In this document: positions 23,384 through 32,467 of the stretch, in pieces
How positions within the stretch are numbered: the stretch's first letter is position 1
How the letters are laid out: each line of letters opens with the position of its first letter
From: Microbacteriaceae bacterium
GTDB lineage: Bacteria; Actinomycetota; Actinomycetes; Actinomycetales; Microbacteriaceae
Assembly (NCBI GenBank): GCA_003852775.1
Contig: RDDZ01000027.1
Span: 1-33,944, forward strand
Reading direction: 5' to 3'
Length of the DNA: 33,944 nucleotides
Program-made: the position numbers and the translations under genes
The notes under the pieces: model-generated
What the model saw: the letters and a program-made list of their open reading frames with translations, nothing else
Database searches by the model: none
Told to the model about the DNA's origin: nothing

Positions 23384-23420
23384 CGAGTCAGGGCGACAAC
23401 CCGAATATCGCCCTGACTCG
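23384..23420. terminator. second perfect hairpin, 13-bp stem
   Basis: CGAGTCAGGGCGA (23384-23396) and TCGCCCTGACTCG (23408-23420) are perfect 13-bp inverted repeats with an 11-nt AT-richer loop. It lies 8 bp after the first hairpin. A tandem terminator acting in both directions is the simplest reading; an operator or the 3' end of a small RNA are alternatives. Confidence 0.6.
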
Positions 23421-23547
23421 CCCCCACATCATCGGTCTGCTTACCCTAGACGACCGGTGATGCTGTGTAACTCGTTGAGATACACCTGCTGCATATAAGT
23501 ATGCGGTGTCGCGACAACGCTGTAAGTCGTCATTTCGGGGGACACGT

Positions 23548-23609
23548 GGGGTACATTTTCGGGTGACGTACCCCCAACTATGGGGCATCCGCGGTCGTAT
23601 CCGGGGTAC
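23548..23609. repeat. GGGGTAC inverted and direct repeats
   Basis: GGGGTAC at 23548-23554, its complement GTACCCC at 23568-23574 (13 bp between) and a third copy GGGGTAC at 23603-23609. This spacing could be a dimeric protein-binding site with an extra half-site. No regulator is identified. Confidence 0.45.
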
Positions 23610-23699
23610 AAGCGGGCTTTTCGCGGATCATCACGCCTGCTTTTCCGTCTCTCGCGACGGAATCCGTCGTGCGGTCCCGCAACGGACGTCGCGGTCGGC

Positions 23700-23917
23700 T
23701 CAGCGGGCCCAGCGGTTCCAGCCGCCGCGCTCGAGCGGGGCGCGCAGGCCGCGGCTCTCGCGCTCCCACGTCGTCATCGAGCGCTGCGTGCGGCGGTGCA
23801 TGCCCGCGAGCTCGTCGAGCGCCTTCTGCAGCACAGCCGTCGCGGCCGCGAGCTCCTCGGGCGTCGGGTCGCCGCCCACCACGCGGATCGCGGCGGGCAG
23901 CTCATCGGGCGAGCGGG

Positions 23918-23921
<4 letters not shown>
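23700..23921 (-). CDS. acyl-CoA carboxylase epsilon subunit
   Basis: A 73-residue protein beginning with GTG inside the stop of the beta-subunit gene (GTGA, 4-nt overlap). The N-terminal half has the epsilon-family pattern [20 protein letters not shown]; the C-terminal half is basic with several tryptophans ([22 protein letters not shown]). In actinobacteria such small subunits bind the alpha-beta complex and stabilise or activate it. Because it is so short it is easily missed; a longer frame on the same strand is a shadow. Confidence 0.88.
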
Positions 23922-25516
<1,595 letters not shown>

Positions 25517-25523
25517 GGCGCCC

Positions 25524-25529
25524 AGCCTA
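25524..25529 (-). promoter_or_regulatory. -10 box for acyl-CoA carboxylase beta
   Basis: TAGGCT on the reverse strand, 7 nt before the GTG at 25516; it overlaps the last codons of the glycosyltransferase gene. Start and promoter choice support each other. Confidence 0.5.
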
Positions 25530-26354
25530 TCCGTCGCCCTCCCGGGGGACGGGGCTGTGCGAATCGACAAGACCGGGCGCGATGCGTTGTCCGAGCCCGC
25601 GGGTGCGACGCGGCCGCACGAGGCGCGCGAGGCCCCACGCGGTGACCTTCCACATGGCCTCCACGACGACGTCGCCGCTCATCTTGGAGACGCCGGCGTT
25701 GCGCTCGCGGAAGGTGATCGGCACCTCGCGGATGCGCCAGCCGGCGTCGTGGGTGCGGATCGTGAGGTCGATCTGGAAGCAGTAGCCGCGCGAATCGACG
25801 ACCTGGTCGGCGATCTGCGCGAGCACGGCCGCGCGGTAGGCGCGGTAGCCGGCCGTGACGTCCTTCACGGGGAGGCGCAGCATGATGCGCGCGTAGGCGT
25901 TCGCCGCCCGGCTCAGCAGTCGGCGCGAGGCGGGCCAGTCGACGAGCCGGCCGCCGGGAACCCAGCGCGAGCCGATCACGAGGCCCGTCGCGGCATCCGC
26001 GTCGAGGGCGTCGAGCATCGCGGGGAGGGCCGAGGCGGGGTGGGATCCGTCGGCGTCGAACTCCACCACGACGTCGTAACCGCGCTCGAGCGCCCACGCG
26101 AAGCCGGCGAGGTAGGCGCGCCCGAGGCCGTCCTTCGCGGTGCGGTGCAGCACGTGCACGCGGTGCTCGGATGCCGCGATGCGGTCGGCGAGCTCGCCGG
26201 TCCCGTCGGGGCTCGCGTCGTCGACGACGAGCACCTCGCAGGGTGCGCCGCAGTCGAGCAGCGCGTCGATCGTGGAGGCGAGGTTGTCGACCTCGTCGTA
26301 GGTGGGCGTGATGACCAGGACGCGCCCGGAGCGGGGGGCTCGCGCGGACGGCAT
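25527..26354 (-). CDS. polyprenol-phosphate mannosyltransferase-like glycosyltransferase (DPM/GT2 family)
   Basis: A 275-residue GT2 enzyme. The nucleotide-sugar site is [17 protein letters not shown] with [17 protein letters not shown]; the metal-binding acidic motif is EFDADGSHP, followed by [14 protein letters not shown] and the [14 protein letters not shown] and [13 protein letters not shown] blocks typical of dolichol/polyprenol-phosphate mannose synthases. No C-terminal membrane helices are seen, so it is the soluble single-domain form that acts at the inner membrane face. It supplies lipid-linked mannose for protein or lipoglycan mannosylation. An in-frame ATG at 26363 exists, but it lies in the -10 box, so 26354 is preferred. 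It is divergent from birA. Confidence 0.9.
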   Translation of the reverse strand: MPSARAPRSGRVLVITPTYDEVDNLASTIDALLDCGAPCEVLVVDDASPDGTGELADRIAASEHRVHVLHRTAKDGLGRAYLAGFAWALERGYDVVVEFDADGSHPASALPAMLDALDADAATGLVIGSRWVPGGRLVDWPASRRLLSRAANAYARIMLRLPVKDVTAGYRAYRAAVLAQIADQVVDSRGYCFQIDLTIRTHDAGWRIREVPITFRERNAGVSKMSGDVVVEAMWKVTAWGLARLVRPRRTRGLGQRIAPGLVDSHSPVPREGDG

Positions 26355-26361
26355 GGTCGAC

Positions 26362-26371
26362 ATCCTAGGCT
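26362..26371. promoter_or_regulatory. overlapping divergent -10 boxes centred on CCTAGG
   Basis: The ten bases ATCCTAGGCT read TAGGCT forward (26366-26371), 7 nt before the birA ATG at 26379, and TAGGAT on the reverse strand (26367-26362), 7 nt before the glycosyltransferase ATG at 26354. The two -10 boxes share the central TA, so one polymerase-opened site could serve both leaderless genes. Confidence 0.5.
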
Positions 26372-26378
26372 GACGGCC

Positions 26379-27170
26379 ATGACCTTCGATCGGAGCCGGA
26401 GCGTCGCCGCGGCCCTGTACGAGGTCGCGTCGTCGAGCTCCACGAACACTGAGCTGTGCGCGCGCGCCGACCGCGAGGGCATGCGCGACATGACCGTCAT
26501 GCTGACGCGCTATCAGAGCGCCGGCCGGGGGCGGCTCGGGCGCTCGTGGACGGCCGCGCCCGGGGCGGCGATCGCCGCATCCGTGCTGCTGCGTCCGCGG
26601 TTCGCCGACGGCAGCGCGCCGGTCGCCGACCGCCTCGGCTGGCTGCCCGTCATCGCGGGCACCGCGATGGCCGCGGCCGTGCGGCAGGTGCTCCCCGGCC
26701 GCCAGGTGGGCTTCAAGTGGCCCAACGACGTGCTCGTCGACGGTCGCAAGATCAGCGGCATCCTCGCCGAGCTCCTGCCCTCCGGAACGGGCGTCGTCGT
26801 CGGCTCGGGCATCAACACCCGCATGACCCCCGAGGAGCTCCCGGTCCCCACCGCGACCTCGCTCGCCGTCGAGGGTCTCCCCGTCGACGACGCGCTCGAG
26901 GACGCCGTGCTCGCCGCCTACCTCGAGGGCCTCCGCGCCCGCGTGGCCGCCTACCTCGGTGCGGGGGCCGACGCCGAGGCGTCCGGTGTCCGCGCCGACG
27001 CGCGCGCGGGATGCCTCACGCTCGGCCGCTCGGTGAACGTCGACCTCCCCGACGGCACCGTGCTGTGCGGCACGGCGGTCGACCTCGACCCCGACGGCCG
27101 CCTCGTCGTGGCCGACGAGCACGGCGCGACGCGGTCTGTCGCGGCGGGCGATGTGACGCACGTCAGGTAG
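26379..27170 (+). CDS. birA: biotin--[acetyl-CoA-carboxylase] ligase
   Basis: A 263-residue class I biotin protein ligase (no N-terminal DNA-binding domain, unlike E. coli BirA). It activates biotin to biotinyl-AMP and attaches it to the carrier lysine of the carboxylase alpha subunit (EAMKMEQ). Motifs: SSSTNTEL, QSAGRGRLGRSW (adenylate loop), FKWPNDVLVDGRKISGILAE and the C-terminal SH3-like domain with VDLPDGTVLCGTAVDLDPDG. The position close to the beta and epsilon genes fits the function. It has a leaderless start 7 nt after TAGGCT. Confidence 0.93.
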   Translation: MTFDRSRSVAAALYEVASSSSTNTELCARADREGMRDMTVMLTRYQSAGRGRLGRSWTAAPGAAIAASVLLRPRFADGSAPVADRLGWLPVIAGTAMAAAVRQVLPGRQVGFKWPNDVLVDGRKISGILAELLPSGTGVVVGSGINTRMTPEELPVPTATSLAVEGLPVDDALEDAVLAAYLEGLRARVAAYLGAGADAEASGVRADARAGCLTLGRSVNVDLPDGTVLCGTAVDLDPDGRLVVADEHGATRSVAAGDVTHVR

Positions 27171-27179
27171 AACGGGAGC

Positions 27180-27746
27180 ATGACGCACGCGACACCGAGC
27201 GGCGTGCCCGGCACGGCCCAGACCGTGCAGCCGGAGGCCGTCGTCGCGCGGCTGCGCTCGCACGGCCGCGCGATCGTGCTGCCGTGCATCGTGCTCGTCG
27301 CGGACGCCGCGGCGCTCGGCTACTTCGGGGGCACGCTCCCCGAGCCGTGGCAGAACTGGCTGCTGCTCACGGGTGCGGTGCTCGTCGCCGTGCTGCTCTT
27401 CCTGCTGCCGGTCATCGCGTGGCTCGGCCGGAACTACACGATCACGACGCGGCGCATCGTGTTGCGCGGCGGCGTCTTCGTGCGCACGCGGCAGGAGCTC
27501 CTGCACAGCCGCGGCTACGACGTCACGGTGCGCAAGAACGGCCTGCAGGGGATGTTCGGCTCGGGCGACGTCATCATCAACACGGGCCTCGAGCATCCCG
27601 TCGTGCTGCGCGACGTGCCGGGGGCCAACCTCGTGCAGGCGACGCTGCACGACCTCATGGAGCTCGCCGTGAACCCCGTGGCTACCCGGCGTCAGCGGGA
27701 GCAGTCGCGGCCGGCGGACGAGACGACGTACCTCGGGCCTCGGTGA
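27180..27746 (+). CDS. bacterial PH-domain (bPH2) membrane protein
   Basis: A 188-residue protein with two membrane helices (about 31-50 and 60-81) followed by a bPH2 domain: YTITTRRIVLRGGVFVRTRQELLHSRGYDVTVRKNG and GDVIINTGLEHPVVLRDVPG. The role of such proteins is unknown; they may bind lipid or scaffold membrane proteins. GGGAG (27174-27178) just ahead of the ATG is the probable ribosome binding site, 9 nt after the birA stop, so it is probably co-transcribed with birA. The last 65 bp overlap the 3' end of the convergent GtrA gene. Confidence 0.85.
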   Translation: MTHATPSGVPGTAQTVQPEAVVARLRSHGRAIVLPCIVLVADAAALGYFGGTLPEPWQNWLLLTGAVLVAVLLFLLPVIAWLGRNYTITTRRIVLRGGVFVRTRQELLHSRGYDVTVRKNGLQGMFGSGDVIINTGLEHPVVLRDVPGANLVQATLHDLMELAVNPVATRRQREQSRPADETTYLGPR

Positions 27747-28239
27747 CGGGCGCGGCGGGCGCGCCCGCGGCATCCGCGCCCTCGTCCGCGGGGAAGACCG
27801 CGGGGCCGCCGTCGCCGCGATGGGGTGCGAACACCCACGTCTTGTAGAGCGTGAAGCGGAACGCCGTGCCGAGCGCGAGGCCGATGACGTTGCCCGAGAT
27901 GTTGTCGGCCAGGATGCTCGTGAACCCGAGCACGTAGTGCGAGATCCACAGGCACGCGAGCCCGATCGCCATGCCGCCGAGGCTCACCACGAGGAACTCC
28001 GCGAACTCGCGCCACAGCTGGCGGCCGCGGTGCTCGCGGAACGTCCAGTAGCGGTTGCCGACCCAGTTGGCGATGATCGCGAGCCCCGTGGACACCACCT
28101 TCGCGAGCACGGGGCCCTCGTGCAGGTTCTCGGGGGCGAAGACGGTGGCCCGCAGGATGTTGAAGACCCCGAAGTCGATCACGAGCCCCACGAGTCCGAC
28201 GACGCCGAAGCGCGCGAACTGGGAGATGAGCTTGCGCAC
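27682..28239 (-). CDS. GtrA-family membrane protein
   Basis: A 185-residue protein. Four membrane helices occupy about residues 10-135 (FGVVGLVGLVIDFGVFNILR, VVSTGLAIIANWVGNRYWTF, then two more) with the family phrase NRYWTFREH and FRLYKTWVF-like end (FRFTLYKTWVFAP). A disordered Ala/Pro tail of about 45 residues follows. GtrA proteins are thought to help move polyprenyl-linked sugars across the membrane, which would fit the DPM-type enzyme at 25527-26354. The start is GTG. The C-terminal tail overlaps the PH-domain gene antisense by 65 bp. Confidence 0.85.
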   Translation of the reverse strand: MRKLISQFARFGVVGLVGLVIDFGVFNILRATVFAPENLHEGPVLAKVVSTGLAIIANWVGNRYWTFREHRGRQLWREFAEFLVVSLGGMAIGLACLWISHYVLGFTSILADNISGNVIGLALGTAFRFTLYKTWVFAPHRGDGGPAVFPADEGADAAGAPAAPVTEARGTSSRPPAATAPADAG

Positions 28240-28266
28240 GCGTCGTGCCTTCCGCGTCGAGGGCCG

Positions 28267-28302
28267 TAGGGTCGTAGAGGCGGCAGTCTAGCCGCCCTTT
28301 TT
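28267..28302 (+). promoter_or_regulatory. promoter plus terminator-like hairpin in the purK leader
   Basis: TAGGGT (28267-28272) is a candidate -10 box; transcription would begin near 28279, at the first base of the hairpin GGCGGC-AGTCTA-GCCGCC (28279-28296), followed by C and five T residues (28298-28302). The hairpin has the form of an intrinsic terminator but lies 22 nt before the purK start. It may be an attenuator or a 5'-end stabilising hairpin, or it may stop read-through from further left. Confidence 0.4.
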
Positions 28303-28324
28303 CCGTGCGAGTCAGGGAGGCACC

Positions 28325-29437
28325 TTGAGAGTCGGCGTCATCGGCGGCGGGCAGCTCGCCCGCATGATGATCCCTCCGGCCGTCGCCCTCGGGGTCGAGC
28401 TGCGGGTGCTCGCAGAGGTCGAGGGCAGCTCCGCCGCGCTCGCCGCGACCGCGGTCGGCGACTACCGCGACGCCGAGACGGTGCTCGCGTTCGCGGCCGA
28501 CGTCGACGTCGTCACGTTCGACCACGAGCACGTGCCGCAGGACGTGCTCGACCGCCTCGTCGCCTCGGGCGTCGCGGTGCACCCCGGTCCGCACGCGCTC
28601 GCCGTCGCGCAGGACAAGACCGTCATGCGCGAGCGGCTGAGCGCGATCGGCGCCCCCGTGCCCGACTGGGCGCGCGTCGCGGATGCAGCCGAGCTCGGCG
28701 CGTTCCTCGACGCGCACGGCGGGGTCGCCGTCGTGAAGACCCCGCGCGGGGGCTACGACGGCAAGGGCGTGCGCGTCGTGCGCGAGGCCTCGGCCGCCGA
28801 CGACTGGTTCGCCGACGCGACCGACGGCCTCCTCGTCGAGGAGTTCGTGCCGTTCCGCCGCGAGCTCGCGCAGCTCGTCGCGCGCCGCCCCTCGGGCGAG
28901 GTGCGGGCCTGGCCGCTCGTCGAGACGGTCCAGCGCGACGGGGTGTGCGCGGAGGTCTTCGCCCCCGCGCCCCACGCGGGCGAGCTGCCGACCGAGGCTC
29001 GCGCGCTCGCCGAGCGCATCGCCTCCGAGCTCGACGTCACGGGCGTGCTCGCGGTCGAGCTCTTCGAGGCCGAGGACGGCCGCCTGCTCGTCAACGAGCT
29101 CGCCATGCGCCCGCACAACACGGGCCACTGGACGATCGACGGCGCGATCACGAGCCAGTTCGAGCAGCACCTCCGGGCCGTGCTCGACCTCCCCCTCGGC
29201 GAGACCGGGCCGCTCGCGCCCGTGAGCGTCATGGTCAACATCCTCGGCGGGCCCTCGGGCGAGCGGATGCCGGACCGCTACGCGCGCGCCATGGCCGACC
29301 GCCCCGAGGTGAAGCTGCACTCCTACGGCAAGGAGTCGCGGCCCGGCCGGAAGGTCGGGCACGTGACGGCGAAGGGGCGCGAGCTCGACGATGTCGTCGC
29401 CCGCGCGCGTGCCGCGGCCGCCTTCTTCCAGGACTGA
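28325..29437 (+). CDS. purK: N5-carboxyaminoimidazole ribonucleotide synthase
   Basis: A 370-residue ATP-grasp enzyme of purine synthesis: AIR + ATP + bicarbonate to N5-CAIR. Motifs: IGGGQLARMM at the N-terminus, VTFDHEHVP, the ATP loop KTPRGGYDGKG and FVPFRRELAQLV, and the C-terminal ELAMRPHNTGHWTIDG with the metal-binding residues. The start is TTG with a good ribosome binding site (GGGAGG, 28315-28320). purE follows 16 nt after the stop but appears to have its own promoter. Confidence 0.95.
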   Translation: MRVGVIGGGQLARMMIPPAVALGVELRVLAEVEGSSAALAATAVGDYRDAETVLAFAADVDVVTFDHEHVPQDVLDRLVASGVAVHPGPHALAVAQDKTVMRERLSAIGAPVPDWARVADAAELGAFLDAHGGVAVVKTPRGGYDGKGVRVVREASAADDWFADATDGLLVEEFVPFRRELAQLVARRPSGEVRAWPLVETVQRDGVCAEVFAPAPHAGELPTEARALAERIASELDVTGVLAVELFEAEDGRLLVNELAMRPHNTGHWTIDGAITSQFEQHLRAVLDLPLGETGPLAPVSVMVNILGGPSGERMPDRYARAMADRPEVKLHSYGKESRPGRKVGHVTAKGRELDDVVARARAAAAFFQD

Positions 29438-29441
29438 CACG

Positions 29442-29447
29442 TAGCAT
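29442..29447 (+). promoter_or_regulatory. -10 box for purE
   Basis: TAGCAT, 6 nt, then GTG at 29454. It suggests a leaderless purE transcript in addition to read-through from purK. Confidence 0.45.
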
Positions 29448-29453
29448 CGAGGG

Positions 29454-29954
29454 GTGCCTGAGCTGAAGCCCCTCGTCGGCGTCGTCATGGGTTCCGACTC
29501 CGACTGGTCGGTCATGCAGGACGCGGCCACCGCGCTCGCGGAGCTCGGCATCCCCTACGAGGTCGAGGTCGTCTCGGCCCACCGCACCCCGCGCAAGCTC
29601 ATGAGCTACGGCGGCGAGGCGGCCGAGCGCGGACTGCGCGTCATCATCGCGGGAGCGGGGGGTGCGGCCCACCTGCCCGGCATGCTCGCCTCCGTCACGA
29701 CCCTCCCCGTCATCGGCGTGCCCGTGCCGCTCGCGAAGCTCGACGGTCTCGACTCGCTGCTCTCGATCGTGCAGATGCCCGCCGGCATCCCCGTCGCGAC
29801 CGTCTCGATCGGCGGGGCGCGCAACGCCGGGATCCTCGCGGCGCGCATCCTCGCCTCCGGCGACCCCGAGCTCACCGCCCGCCTCGCCGACTTCGCCGCC
29901 TCGCTCGAGGCGCTCGTCGAGGAGAAGAACGCCGCGCTGCAGCAGAAGCTCTGA
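29454..29954 (+). CDS. purE: N5-carboxyaminoimidazole ribonucleotide mutase
   Basis: A 166-residue class I PurE that isomerises N5-CAIR to CAIR. The conserved [24 protein letters not shown] and [15 protein letters not shown] blocks hold the catalytic histidine and the substrate-binding serines. The start is GTG. Together with purK it forms the two-step bacterial route. The stop is followed after 4 nt by the LCP gene. Confidence 0.95.
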   Translation: MPELKPLVGVVMGSDSDWSVMQDAATALAELGIPYEVEVVSAHRTPRKLMSYGGEAAERGLRVIIAGAGGAAHLPGMLASVTTLPVIGVPVPLAKLDGLDSLLSIVQMPAGIPVATVSIGGARNAGILAARILASGDPELTARLADFAASLEALVEEKNAALQQKL

Positions 29955-29958
29955 GGCC

Positions 29959-31314
29959 ATGACGAGCGTGCTGCGCGACCCGGATCGCACCGACACGGCC
30001 TTCATGACGAAGCGCGCCTGGTGGCTCGTGGGGCTCGGGGTGCTCGTGCCCGGCTCGGCCCAGGTGCTCGCCGGCAGCCGCCGCCTCGGGCGCTTCGCGC
30101 TCGGGGTGACGCTCGGCGTGTGGGGCGCGGTCGTGCTCGTGTTGCTGCTCGTGCTCGTCGCGCGCGACTGGCTGCTGTCGATCGCGACGAACACGATCCT
30201 GCTGACGGTGCTCGTGCTCGCGGTCGTGCTGCTCGCGCTGCTGTGGCTCGTGCTCGGCGTCGACACCCTGCGCCTCGCGCGCCTCGGCCGCGTGGAGTCG
30301 TCGGTGCGGCCGTTCGTCGCCGGCCTCGCGGTCGTCGCGATGGTCGCCTCCACGGGCGGCGCGGTCTACGCGGCCTCGACCGTCTCGGCGGGCATCGGCC
30401 TGCTCGACGCGGTCTTCGCCGAGCGCCCGAGCGAGGATCCGATCGACGGCCGCTACAACATCCTGCTGCTCGGCGGCGATGCCGGCCCGGACCGCGAGGG
30501 CCTGCGCCCCGACTCGATCACCGTCGCGAGCGTCGACGCCGAGACCGGCGCGCTCACCCTCATCGGCCTCCCGCGCAACCTCGAGGACGTGCCGTTCTCG
30601 GAGGACTCGCCGCTGTGGGAGAAGTTCCCGAACGGCTACTCGTGCGGGCGCGACTGCCAGCTCAACTACCTCTACAGCTACGGCCAGGTGCGGCATCCGG
30701 AGCTCTACCCGGAGGCGAAGGACATCAACTCGAACCCGGGCGTCGAGGCCGTGCGCGACGCCGTCGAGGGCGCCCTCGGCATCCCGATGCAGTACTACGT
30801 GCTCATCGACATGCAGGGCTTCGCCGATCTCATAGACGCGCTCGGCGGCATCGACATCACGGTGGCGGAGCGTGTGCCGTACGGCGCCAACGAGGGCGAG
30901 AACGGCGAGCGGCTGCCGCCCGCGGGCTATTTCGAGCCGGGCGACTACCACTTCGACGGCGGCTGGGCCCTCACCTACGCCCGCACCCGCTACGGCACGA
31001 GCGACTACACGCGCATGGAGCGCCAGCGCCAGGTGCAGCAGGCGATCGTCGACCAGATGAACCCCGTCAACGTGCTCACCAAGTTCGGTGCGGTCGCGGA
31101 GGCCGGCAAGCAGATCGTGCGCACCGACATCCCCAAGCAGATGCTCGGCTACTTCGCGCAGCTCGGCAACAAGGCCCAGCAGCAGCCGATCACGGCGTTC
31201 GACATCGTGCCTCCGCAGTTCGACCCCGAGAATCCCGACTTCGCCGCGATCCAGGCGGCCGTGCACGAGCTGCTGTGGCCGACCGCGACGGAGTCCCCGA
31301 CGCCGACGCCGTAG
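29959..31314 (+). CDS. LytR-CpsA-Psr (LCP) family cell-wall glycopolymer ligase
   Basis: A 451-residue membrane enzyme that attaches lipid-linked glycopolymers to peptidoglycan. Four hydrophobic segments lie at about 21-39, 46-68, 79-101 and 119-140, more than the single anchor of most LCP proteins. The LCP domain (about 165-400) begins YNILLLGGDAGPDREGLRPDSITVASVD and includes LIGLPRNLEDVP with the conserved arginine, QYYVLIDMQGFADLIDALGGIDI and YARTRYGTSDYTRMERQRQV, the pyrophosphate-contacting part. The C-terminus is Pro/Thr-rich. It starts 4 nt after the purE stop. Its function fits the polysaccharide exporter genes on the other strand to the right. Confidence 0.92.
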   Translation: MTSVLRDPDRTDTAFMTKRAWWLVGLGVLVPGSAQVLAGSRRLGRFALGVTLGVWGAVVLVLLLVLVARDWLLSIATNTILLTVLVLAVVLLALLWLVLGVDTLRLARLGRVESSVRPFVAGLAVVAMVASTGGAVYAASTVSAGIGLLDAVFAERPSEDPIDGRYNILLLGGDAGPDREGLRPDSITVASVDAETGALTLIGLPRNLEDVPFSEDSPLWEKFPNGYSCGRDCQLNYLYSYGQVRHPELYPEAKDINSNPGVEAVRDAVEGALGIPMQYYVLIDMQGFADLIDALGGIDITVAERVPYGANEGENGERLPPAGYFEPGDYHFDGGWALTYARTRYGTSDYTRMERQRQVQQAIVDQMNPVNVLTKFGAVAEAGKQIVRTDIPKQMLGYFAQLGNKAQQQPITAFDIVPPQFDPENPDFAAIQAAVHELLWPTATESPTPTP

Positions 31315-31338
31315 CGGGGGAGCGCGCGGTGCCCGGCG

Positions 31339-32463
31339 TCAGAGGTCGGCGTGCAGCTGCCAGACCTTCTCGGCCGAGTCGCGCCACGTGAAGGCGCGTG
31401 CGCGGTCGCGGCCCGCGATGCGCATCCGGTCGGCGAGGTCGTCATCGGTGAGCACGCGCTCGATCGCGTCGCGCAGCCCCTCCGTGAATTCGTCGCCGCG
31501 CTCCACCTCGAGGGCGGCTCCCGCCGACAGCTCGACGAGCGCGGGCGCGTCGGAGGTCACGACGGGCACGTCGAGCGCGAACGCCTCGAGCACCGAGGTG
31601 CCGAAGCCCTCGTCACGGCTCGGCTGCACGAAGAGCGCCGCGCCCGCCTGCACGGCCGCGAGGTCGTCGCGGTCGAGCGCGGAGAGACGGATGACGCGGT
31701 CGGCAGGCACCCGCGACGCGGCCACGACCTCGTCGACGCCCTCCGCCTGCCGAGGGCCGCTGTGCACGAGCACGAGCGGCGCGTCGAGGGGGGCGAGCGC
31801 CTCAAGCAGCCGGTCGAGCTGGTGGCGCGGGTTGGCGGTCGCGAAGCTCAGCACGTAGCTGCCGGGCAGCTGCAGGCGGTCGAGGCGCTCGAGGGCGTCG
31901 CGCGGCACCGTGAGTCCCGGCGCGGCGGCCTGCGGGATCACGCGCACGCGGTCGCCGAAGCGCGCGTGCTCGGCCACGGCCTCCGCGACCGCGTGGCTCG
32001 GCACGACGAGGGCGTCGGCGTGGCGCTCGGCGCGGCGGATCATGGCGCGCTGCCAGGCGAGCGGGCGGCCGGAGACGGTCTGCGGAGCCGTCCACAGCAC
32101 GGCGTCGAGCAGCGTGACGACGGCCTGGGTTCCGGGCGTCGCGACGCGGTCGTGGCGCGCGAGCGGGGCGAGCAGGCTCGGCGAGTGCACCATGCCGCGG
32201 GGCGCCCTCACGAGGCCCGTCGCCCACGCGGCGGCGAGCTCGCGGCGGGCGAGCGCCGACTTGTGCAGCCGCTCGAGGCCGGGCAGGCGCCGGCGCAGCT
32301 CCGCGTAGTCGTCCTCCGAGGAGGCCGACACGATGCCCTCGACGACGGTGCCCTCCGGCGCGGTCGCCACGAGGGCGCGCGCGAGGTGCTCGGCGGCGCG
32401 ACCCGTGGCGGTGTGACGAGGATCCAGCACCTCGTCGATCACCACACGGAGCGCGAGCGCCAT
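31339..32463 (-). CDS. glycosyltransferase (GT4/GT-B family)
   Basis: A 374-residue GT-B enzyme. The C-terminal half has the nucleotide-sugar pattern RVIRLSALDRDDLAAVQAGAALFVQPSRDEGFGTSVLEAFALDVPVVTSDAPALVEL, with the EGFGTSVLEA box typical of family 4 transferases. The N-terminal half has the acceptor-side Rossmann fold (VVIDEVLDPRHTATGRAAEHLARAL). The sugar and acceptor cannot be told. The gene starts 4 nt after the stop of the exporter ATPase, so it belongs to the same operon and probably builds the exported polysaccharide. Confidence 0.9.
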   Translation of the reverse strand: MALALRVVIDEVLDPRHTATGRAAEHLARALVATAPEGTVVEGIVSASSEDDYAELRRRLPGLERLHKSALARRELAAAWATGLVRAPRGMVHSPSLLAPLARHDRVATPGTQAVVTLLDAVLWTAPQTVSGRPLAWQRAMIRRAERHADALVVPSHAVAEAVAEHARFGDRVRVIPQAAAPGLTVPRDALERLDRLQLPGSYVLSFATANPRHQLDRLLEALAPLDAPLVLVHSGPRQAEGVDEVVAASRVPADRVIRLSALDRDDLAAVQAGAALFVQPSRDEGFGTSVLEAFALDVPVVTSDAPALVELSAGAALEVERGDEFTEGLRDAIERVLTDDDLADRMRIAGRDRARAFTWRDSAEKVWQLHADL

Positions 32464-32467
32464 GGGC

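Larger units (their letters stand above)
23307..23699. other. 393-bp gene-free region with hairpins and low-GC stretch
   Basis: No convincing gene lies here: open frames on both strands are short, lack homologous motifs and cross the hairpins. The left part holds two strong hairpins (23343-23375 and 23384-23420). From about 23420 to 23660 the sequence is visibly poorer in G+C than the rest of the window and contains the word GGGGTAC or its complement three times (23548-23554, 23568-23574, 23603-23609) and the imperfect repeat CATTTCGGGGGACACGT / CATTTTCGGGTGACGT (from 23531 and 23554). The region separates the two-component operon from the convergent carboxylase genes. A regulatory region, small RNA, or remnant of transferred DNA are all possible. 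Confidence 0.6.

Noticed and set aside
23388-23588. 66-codon reverse frame in the gene-free region
   Set aside because: It crosses one arm of the perfect 13-bp hairpin, has no ribosome binding site or leaderless box that I can see, and its sequence resembles nothing I know.
25517-25570. N-terminal extension of acyl-CoA carboxylase beta to an ATG at 25570
   Set aside because: It would overlap the glycosyltransferase gene by 44 nt, the extra residues do not belong to the family, and a TAGGCT box lies 7 nt before the GTG at 25516.
26355-27773. N-terminal extension of the glycosyltransferase frame across birA and the PH-domain gene
   Set aside because: The extension is antisense to two real genes; the GT2 domain starts just after the ATG at 26354 where a promoter also fits.
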